Assembly: GCA_001917735.1 (NCBI GenBank)
Contig: MNEO01000082.1
Span: forward strand, 1-10,313
Direction: 5' to 3'
From: Chloroflexi bacterium 13_1_40CM_68_21
GTDB taxonomy: Bacteria > Chloroflexota > Limnocylindria > P2-11E
DNA: 10,313 nucleotides
Within the stretch, counting starts at the first letter, position 1. Each line of letters opens with the position of its first letter. The translations under genes and the position numbers were made by a program. Below the pieces are notes generated by a model that was not told the DNA's origin, ran no database searches, and saw only the letters and a program-made list of their open reading frames with translations. Below, piece after piece: positions 5,216 through 10,313 of this stretch.

Positions 5216-5617
5216 ATGGAAGGAGCAACGGTCGTAAAAACGCTCGGCTCGATCTGTTCGATGGTCATTGCAGTCGTGCTGTTCGCCACCTGCATTGGAG
5301 CGGTCGCGATCCGATCCCTCGGCTTGGCCACGTTCGTCGTCGGCAACGCCTCCATGGAGCCGACGCTCTCCACGGGTTCGCTGGTGATAGTCGAGCCCGT
5401 CGCGCCATCGCTGGTCGCGCGCGGCGACATCGTCACCTTCGATCAGCATGGACAGCTGACCACGCACCGGGTGGTGGCCATCGATGGCGCGAATGGCGCG
5501 GAGCCGGCGTTCACGACCAAGGGCGACGCCAACGCTCTCGCGGATCCGGAGGCTGTCCGCCCCTCGGGAAAGGTCGGCCTCTATCGAAGCGCGATCCCGC
5601 TGGTCGGTGTTCAGTGA
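5216..5617 (+). CDS. Signal peptidase I of the SipW/ER type (Ser-His), short form
   Basis: Membrane peptidase of family S26B that removes signal peptides from exported proteins. The 133-residue protein has an N-terminal membrane segment (about 12-32). Next come GNASMEPTLSTGSLVIV with nucleophile Ser46, RGDIVTF (69-75), TTHRVV with His84 in place of the Lys used by ordinary bacterial LepB, and KGDANALADP with Asp104 and Asp110. This is the arrangement of SipW, Sec11 and archaeal enzymes. It ends at IPLVGVQ, where SipW-like relatives usually continue into a C-terminal membrane helix; none is encoded in the following 140 bp. The ATG at 5216 has no ribosome site and lies 9 bp after the terminator T-tract, so a leaderless mRNA is possible. 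An in-frame ATG at 5261 would cut into the membrane segment. Confidence 0.85.
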   Translation: MEGATVVKTLGSICSMVIAVVLFATCIGAVAIRSLGLATFVVGNASMEPTLSTGSLVIVEPVAPSLVARGDIVTFDQHGQLTTHRVVAIDGANGAEPAFTTKGDANALADPEAVRPSGKVGLYRSAIPLVGVQ

Positions 5618-5759
5618 TCCGGCCCGGCAGGTGCGGATCCGTCCCTGGACGCCGGCCCTCGCGACCGTCGCCATCGACTCCGACGCTGTCTGGGCGAAGC
5701 ACATCGGATGGCTCGGGAAGGCGCGCTTCTAATACACTTGCCCGGGTGAGGGCGGCGGA
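5618..5759 (+). other. Gap between signal peptidase and guaB, probable guaB promoter region
   Basis: No convincing gene is seen in these 142 bp. The stretch contains the palindrome CGGATCCG and an imperfect GGCCCGGC/GCCGGCC inverted repeat. Near the 3' end TAATAC (5730-5735) is a poor -10 candidate without a matching -35. There is no terminator after the signal peptidase, so read-through into guaB is possible. GAGGG (5748-5752) lies 7 nt before the guaB TTG and may serve as its ribosome site. Confidence 0.4.
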
Positions 5760-6857
5760 TTGACCCGGGAGGACAAGTTCGCCAAAGAAGGTCTCACCTT
5801 CGACGACGTCCTCCTCATCCCAGCCCGCAGCGACGTTCTCCCAACCCAGGTCTCGACGCGCGCCCGTCTCACCAACGAGCTGCTCCTCGACCTTCCGATC
5901 CTCTCCGCCGCGATGGACACGGTGACCGACGCGCGTTTGGCCATCGCGCTCGGCAAGCTCGGCGGTCTTGGGGTGATCCACCGGAACCTCTCCCTCTCCG
6001 ATCAGGTGCGCGATGTCCGCCTCGTCAAAGAGGCCGGCATGCTCGTGGGCGCCGCGATCGGCGTATCGGGAGACGCCGATGAGCGCACCGCGGCACTGGT
6101 CGCGGCCGGCGTCGATGTCATCGTGGTCGACATCGCGCACGGTCACTCCGCCGGAGTGATCCGGATGGTCGAGAAGGTGAAGGCGCGCCACCGTGTCCAG
6201 GTCGTCGCGGGGAACGTCGTGACCGCCGAGGGTACCGAGGAGCTCATCGCGGCCGGGGCCGACTGCGTGAAGGTCGGCGTCGGTCCTGGCGCGATCTGCA
6301 CGACCCGCGTCGTCGCGGGCGCGGGAATGCCCCAGATCACCGCGATCTTCGACTGTGCTCTGGTCGCGGATCGCCACGGCATACCGGTCTGCGCGGACGG
6401 CGGGATCCAGCATTCCGGCGACATCGCGAAGGCGATCGGCGCGGGAGCCTCCACCGTCATGCTCGGCGGGCTTCTCGCAGGCGTCGACGAGGCGCCAGGC
6501 GAGGTCGTCTCGAGTGACGAGGGACGGTTCAAGGCGTATCGCGGGATGGGCTCGCTCGGCGCGATGACCGCCCGGCGGTCACGCGACCGCTACGGCCAGG
6601 CGGAGATCGGGGACTTCTCCAAGCTCGTCCCCGAAGGCGTTGAAGGCCACGTGGAGGCGCAGGGCCCGCTCGATGCGCTCGTGCATCAGCTCGTCGGCGG
6701 CCTGCGCGCGGGCATGAAGTACGTCGGCGCCGCGACGATCGACGACCTGCGGACCAGGGCCCGCTTCGTGCGCATCTCGGGCGCCGGGCTCCGCGAATCG
6801 CATCCACATGACATCCGCATCACCGCCGAAGCTCCGAACTACCGGGTCCGCGCCTAG
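5760..6857 (+). CDS. guaB: IMP dehydrogenase GuaB lacking CBS domains
   Basis: Catalyses IMP + NAD+ to XMP, the committed step to GMP, in the cytoplasm. The TTG at 5760 gives 365 residues, about 120-130 fewer than a standard GuaB. The N-terminus ([20 protein letters not shown]) and [15 protein letters not shown] (68-82) are canonical. The chain then passes directly from KEAGM to LVGAAIGV (about 91-102), where the CBS pair normally sits. Catalytic parts are present: VDIAHGHS (123-130), the loop [11 protein letters not shown] with Cys180, CADGGI with Asp213, [10 protein letters not shown], flap residues Arg277-Tyr278 (DRY), PEGVEG and [13 protein letters not shown]. The loop has Ala178 where most family members have Ser. 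GMP reductase is less likely, given the DRY flap, the C-terminal LRESHPHD block and the position before guaA. First gene of the purine operon. Confidence 0.95.
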   Translation: MTREDKFAKEGLTFDDVLLIPARSDVLPTQVSTRARLTNELLLDLPILSAAMDTVTDARLAIALGKLGGLGVIHRNLSLSDQVRDVRLVKEAGMLVGAAIGVSGDADERTAALVAAGVDVIVVDIAHGHSAGVIRMVEKVKARHRVQVVAGNVVTAEGTEELIAAGADCVKVGVGPGAICTTRVVAGAGMPQITAIFDCALVADRHGIPVCADGGIQHSGDIAKAIGAGASTVMLGGLLAGVDEAPGEVVSSDEGRFKAYRGMGSLGAMTARRSRDRYGQAEIGDFSKLVPEGVEGHVEAQGPLDALVHQLVGGLRAGMKYVGAATIDDLRTRARFVRISGAGLRESHPHDIRITAEAPNYRVRA

Positions 6858-6860
6858 GCC

Positions 6861-8384
<1,524 letters not shown>

Positions 8385-8391
8385 GCGTGCC

Positions 8392-9747
8392 GTGAGCGTC
8401 TTCCGCGGCGAGCAGGTCCACCAGAAGATCTGGGAGCAGCGCAAGCAGCGGAGTCCCGGCCGCTCGCCCGGAGCGCCGGGTCTCAACTGTCTCGTGCTCG
8501 GCGGCGGCGGACGCGAGTACGCGATCTGCTGGCGCCTGGCCAATTGCAGCAGCGTGGCAACGATCGACGTGCTGCCCGGCAACGCCGGGCTCGCGCTCTT
8601 CACGCGCGTGATCGATCGCCCCCCCGACGACGCGCATTGGCTGCAGCAGCACGTGCTCGCGTCGCACATCGACCTCGCGATCGTGGGTCCGGACGAGCTC
8701 GTCGCCGGCGGCATCGGCGATGTGCTGCGGCGTTCGAGCATCGCGGTGGTGGGCGCGTCGAAAGATGCGTCGAAGATCGAATGGTCGAAGTCGTTCGCCA
8801 AGGAGCTCATGGCCGAGGCGGGCGTGCCGACCGCGAAATGGGAGTCCTTTCCCGACGCCGCCGCGGCGCGCGAGGCGTTGGCCCGGTGGGGCGCGCCCGT
8901 CGTCGTGAAGGCCGACGGCCTCGCGCTCGGCAAGGGTGTGACCGTCGCGCGGACGGTCGAACAGGCGGCCGAGGCGCTCGGCAGTCCTCCCGCGAACAGC
9001 GGCCGCGTCCTGCTCGAAGAGGTCCTCGAGGGCGAGGAGGTGTCGCTACAGGCGCTCGTCGACGGCGAGACGGTCGTCGCGCTCCCGCCGGCGCGCGATC
9101 ACAAGCGCGTCGGCGACGGCGACACCGGCGCGAACACCGGCGGCATGGGCGCGTTCTCGCCGACGGCGGTGCTGCCCGACGATCAGGCGCAAGCGGTCGC
9201 CGACACGGTGATCGCGCCGGTCGCGAAGGCCCTCGCCGGACGCGGAACGCCGTACCGAGGGGTTCTCTACGCGGGTCTCATCAAGACCTCGAGCGGCTGG
9301 CGCGTGCTCGAGTACAACGCACGCTTCGGCGATCCCGAGGCCGAGGTCACCCTCCCGCGGATCGAGGGCGACTTCGCGAGGCTCATGAAGGCGCTCGGCG
9401 ACGGTCGCCTTGCCGAGTACGTCCGCGAGAACCCGATGCGCTTCAGCCGGCGCGCGTTCGTCGACGTCGTCCTCTGCGCGGAGAACTACCCGGGAACGCC
9501 GAAGATCGGGATGCGCGTGGAGGGCCTCGACCGCCTGCCGGAGGGCGCGTTCGCTTTCCACGGGGGGACGCGACGTGATGCCGCGGGCAACGTGACGGTC
9601 AGTGGCGGTCGCGCGATGCACATCGTGGCGAGCGGCGAGACCATCGGGAAAGCCCGCGACCTCGCGTACGTCGGCGCGGAGCGCGTCACGTTCGAGGGTA
9701 AGTTCTATCGTTCGGACATCGCGGGGCAGGAGGTACCGGTCGCATGA
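8392..9747 (+). CDS. purD: Phosphoribosylamine-glycine ligase PurD (divergent)
   Basis: ATP-grasp enzyme of de novo purine synthesis: phosphoribosylamine + glycine + ATP gives GAR. The protein has 451 residues against about 420-430 usually. The extra length is a basic N-terminus (residues 2-31, Gln/Arg/Pro-rich) before [11 protein letters not shown], where PurD normally starts. No later start codon would keep the first strand. Visible parts are [91 protein letters not shown] and [10 protein letters not shown]. Several signature positions differ from common PurD: GREH is GREY (Tyr43), EGSK is EWSK (Trp131), and DPETQ is DPEAE. The start is 7 bp after the guaA stop, and the stop overlaps the purE ATG. 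Confidence 0.95.
   Translation: MSVFRGEQVHQKIWEQRKQRSPGRSPGAPGLNCLVLGGGGREYAICWRLANCSSVATIDVLPGNAGLALFTRVIDRPPDDAHWLQQHVLASHIDLAIVGPDELVAGGIGDVLRRSSIAVVGASKDASKIEWSKSFAKELMAEAGVPTAKWESFPDAAAAREALARWGAPVVVKADGLALGKGVTVARTVEQAAEALGSPPANSGRVLLEEVLEGEEVSLQALVDGETVVALPPARDHKRVGDGDTGANTGGMGAFSPTAVLPDDQAQAVADTVIAPVAKALAGRGTPYRGVLYAGLIKTSSGWRVLEYNARFGDPEAEVTLPRIEGDFARLMKALGDGRLAEYVRENPMRFSRRAFVDVVLCAENYPGTPKIGMRVEGLDRLPEGAFAFHGGTRRDAAGNVTVSGGRAMHIVASGETIGKARDLAYVGAERVTFEGKFYRSDIAGQEVPVA
9728..9734 (+). promoter_or_regulatory. Consensus Shine-Dalgarno site of purE
   Basis: AGGAGGT, a full match to the anti-16S core, lies 9 nt before the purE ATG and within the purD 3' end. It is the best ribosome site in the window and suggests strong independent initiation of purE besides coupling. 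Confidence 0.75.
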
Positions 9748-10223
9748 CCTTACGGGTGGCGATCGTCATGGGCTCCACGTCCGACGAGCCAACGATGCGC
9801 GTCGCGTCGGAGACGCTCCTGGGTCTCGGCATCGACAGCGAGATGCGCGTCCTGTCGGCGCACCGCACGCCGGAAGCGCTTCGCGAGTGGGTCGAGACGC
9901 TCGAGCCGCGCGGAGTGCGCATTGTCATCTGCGGCGCGGGTGGCGCGGCCCACCTCGCGGGTGCCGTCGCCGCGCTGACGACCCTTCCGGTGATCGGCGT
10001 TCCGCTCGTGGCGCCGAATGCCATCGGCGGCGGCCTCGACGCGCTCCTCTCCACGGTCCAGATGCCGCGCGGCGTGCCCGTCGCGACAGTCGCGGTCGGC
10101 GAGGCGGGCGCGGCGAACGCCGGCATCCTCGCGGCCGAGATCCTGGCGACCGCGGACGAGGAGCTCGCCGGGCGGCTGCGCGCGATGCGCGACGGTATGG
10201 CCGCGAAGGTACTCACGCGATGA
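9744..10223 (+). CDS. purE: N5-carboxyaminoimidazole ribonucleotide mutase PurE
   Basis: Converts N5-CAIR to CAIR in de novo purine synthesis, with PurK as usual partner (not in this window). The 159 residues match class I PurE. Motifs are [14 protein letters not shown] (Ser11 and Asp14 in the substrate site), LSAHRTPE with catalytic His40, [25 protein letters not shown], and [27 protein letters not shown], which forms the core of the octamer. The ATG overlaps the purD stop (ATGA), and its own stop overlaps the purB start in the same way, so the three are translationally linked. Nothing unusual is seen in the active site. Confidence 0.97.
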   Translation: MTLRVAIVMGSTSDEPTMRVASETLLGLGIDSEMRVLSAHRTPEALREWVETLEPRGVRIVICGAGGAAHLAGAVAALTTLPVIGVPLVAPNAIGGGLDALLSTVQMPRGVPVATVAVGEAGAANAGILAAEILATADEELAGRLRAMRDGMAAKVLTR

Positions 10224-10313
10224 CGATCACCAACCGGTTCGACGCGGTCTCGCCGCTCGATTCGCGGTTCTACGGTGGCGATCAGGGTCTCTACAAGGCG
10301 CTCCACCCCTACC
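10220..10313 (+). CDS. purB: Adenylosuccinate lyase PurB (5' end only)
   Basis: Only the first 31 codons lie in the window. The protein starts [17 protein letters not shown] and continues [21 protein letters not shown] near the N-terminus is the usual opening of adenylosuccinate lyase (compare SPLDGRY), and the place behind purE in a purine operon fits. The enzyme would cleave SAICAR to AICAR and adenylosuccinate to AMP, the latter being the product of PurA encoded upstream. The ATG overlaps the purE stop by ATGA. With only the N-terminus visible, other members of the fumarase/aspartase superfamily are possible but less likely. Confidence 0.8.
   Translation, partial: MTITNRFDAVSPLDSRFYGGDQGLYKALHPY

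Noticed and set aside
5484..5732. Possible 82-aa gene or continuation of the signal peptidase in another frame
   Set aside because: It overlaps the peptidase out of frame, and its tail has no membrane helix or recognisable motif, so neither a frameshift nor a separate gene is supported.
5511..6413. 300-codon minus-strand frame across guaB and the upstream gap
   Set aside because: It is antisense to a clear IMP dehydrogenase and lacks any domain signature.

Overview
This is a very GC-rich bacterial chromosome segment carrying core genes for DNA replication and purine synthesis. Starts are often GTG or TTG, gaps are short, and no phage, insertion-sequence or CRISPR signal is visible. The mix fits a Chloroflexota-type lineage (Limnocylindria or Ellin6529-like) best: a tandem zinc-ribbon protein, an inosine monophosphate (IMP) dehydrogenase without CBS domains, a divergent PurD, and a purine operon. 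That assignment is inference, and an actinobacterial-type lineage cannot be excluded.

Left end: dnaB, the replicative helicase, runs leftward off the window (1161 to 1). It diverges from a rightward gene train across a 179-bp gap. That gap is dense in symmetrical signals: a LexA/SOS-box-like inverted repeat next to the dnaB start, a 12-bp palindrome, a nested hairpin, and three DnaA-box-like 9-mers.

Middle left (1341-4836): a tightly spaced rightward set of five genes. They are an NAD-dependent sugar-nucleotide epimerase, a two-knuckle zinc-ribbon protein, a YdcF/DUF218 membrane-anchored protein, purA (adenylosuccinate synthetase) and a small two-helix membrane protein.

Middle (4837-5759): an isolated 51-residue membrane or exported peptide has its own Shine-Dalgarno site and ends at a strong intrinsic terminator. 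Nine bases after that terminator's T-tract begins a short SipW/ER-type (Ser-His) signal peptidase. A 142-bp gap follows.

Right part (5760-10313): guaB, guaA, purD, purE and the start of purB, packed end to end. purD/purE and purE/purB overlap by ATGA. This transcription unit combines the GMP branch (guaB, guaA), two steps of de novo IMP synthesis (purD, purE) and adenylosuccinate lyase (purB). PurA upstream and PurB together convert IMP to AMP, so the window covers both exits from IMP.

Most noteworthy: the compact regulatory gap between dnaB and the epimerase; the CBS-less GuaB with an altered active-site loop; the Ser-His signal peptidase beside a tiny exported peptide with a possible leaderless start; and non-canonical motif residues in PurA and PurD. 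No clearly new multi-gene system was found.
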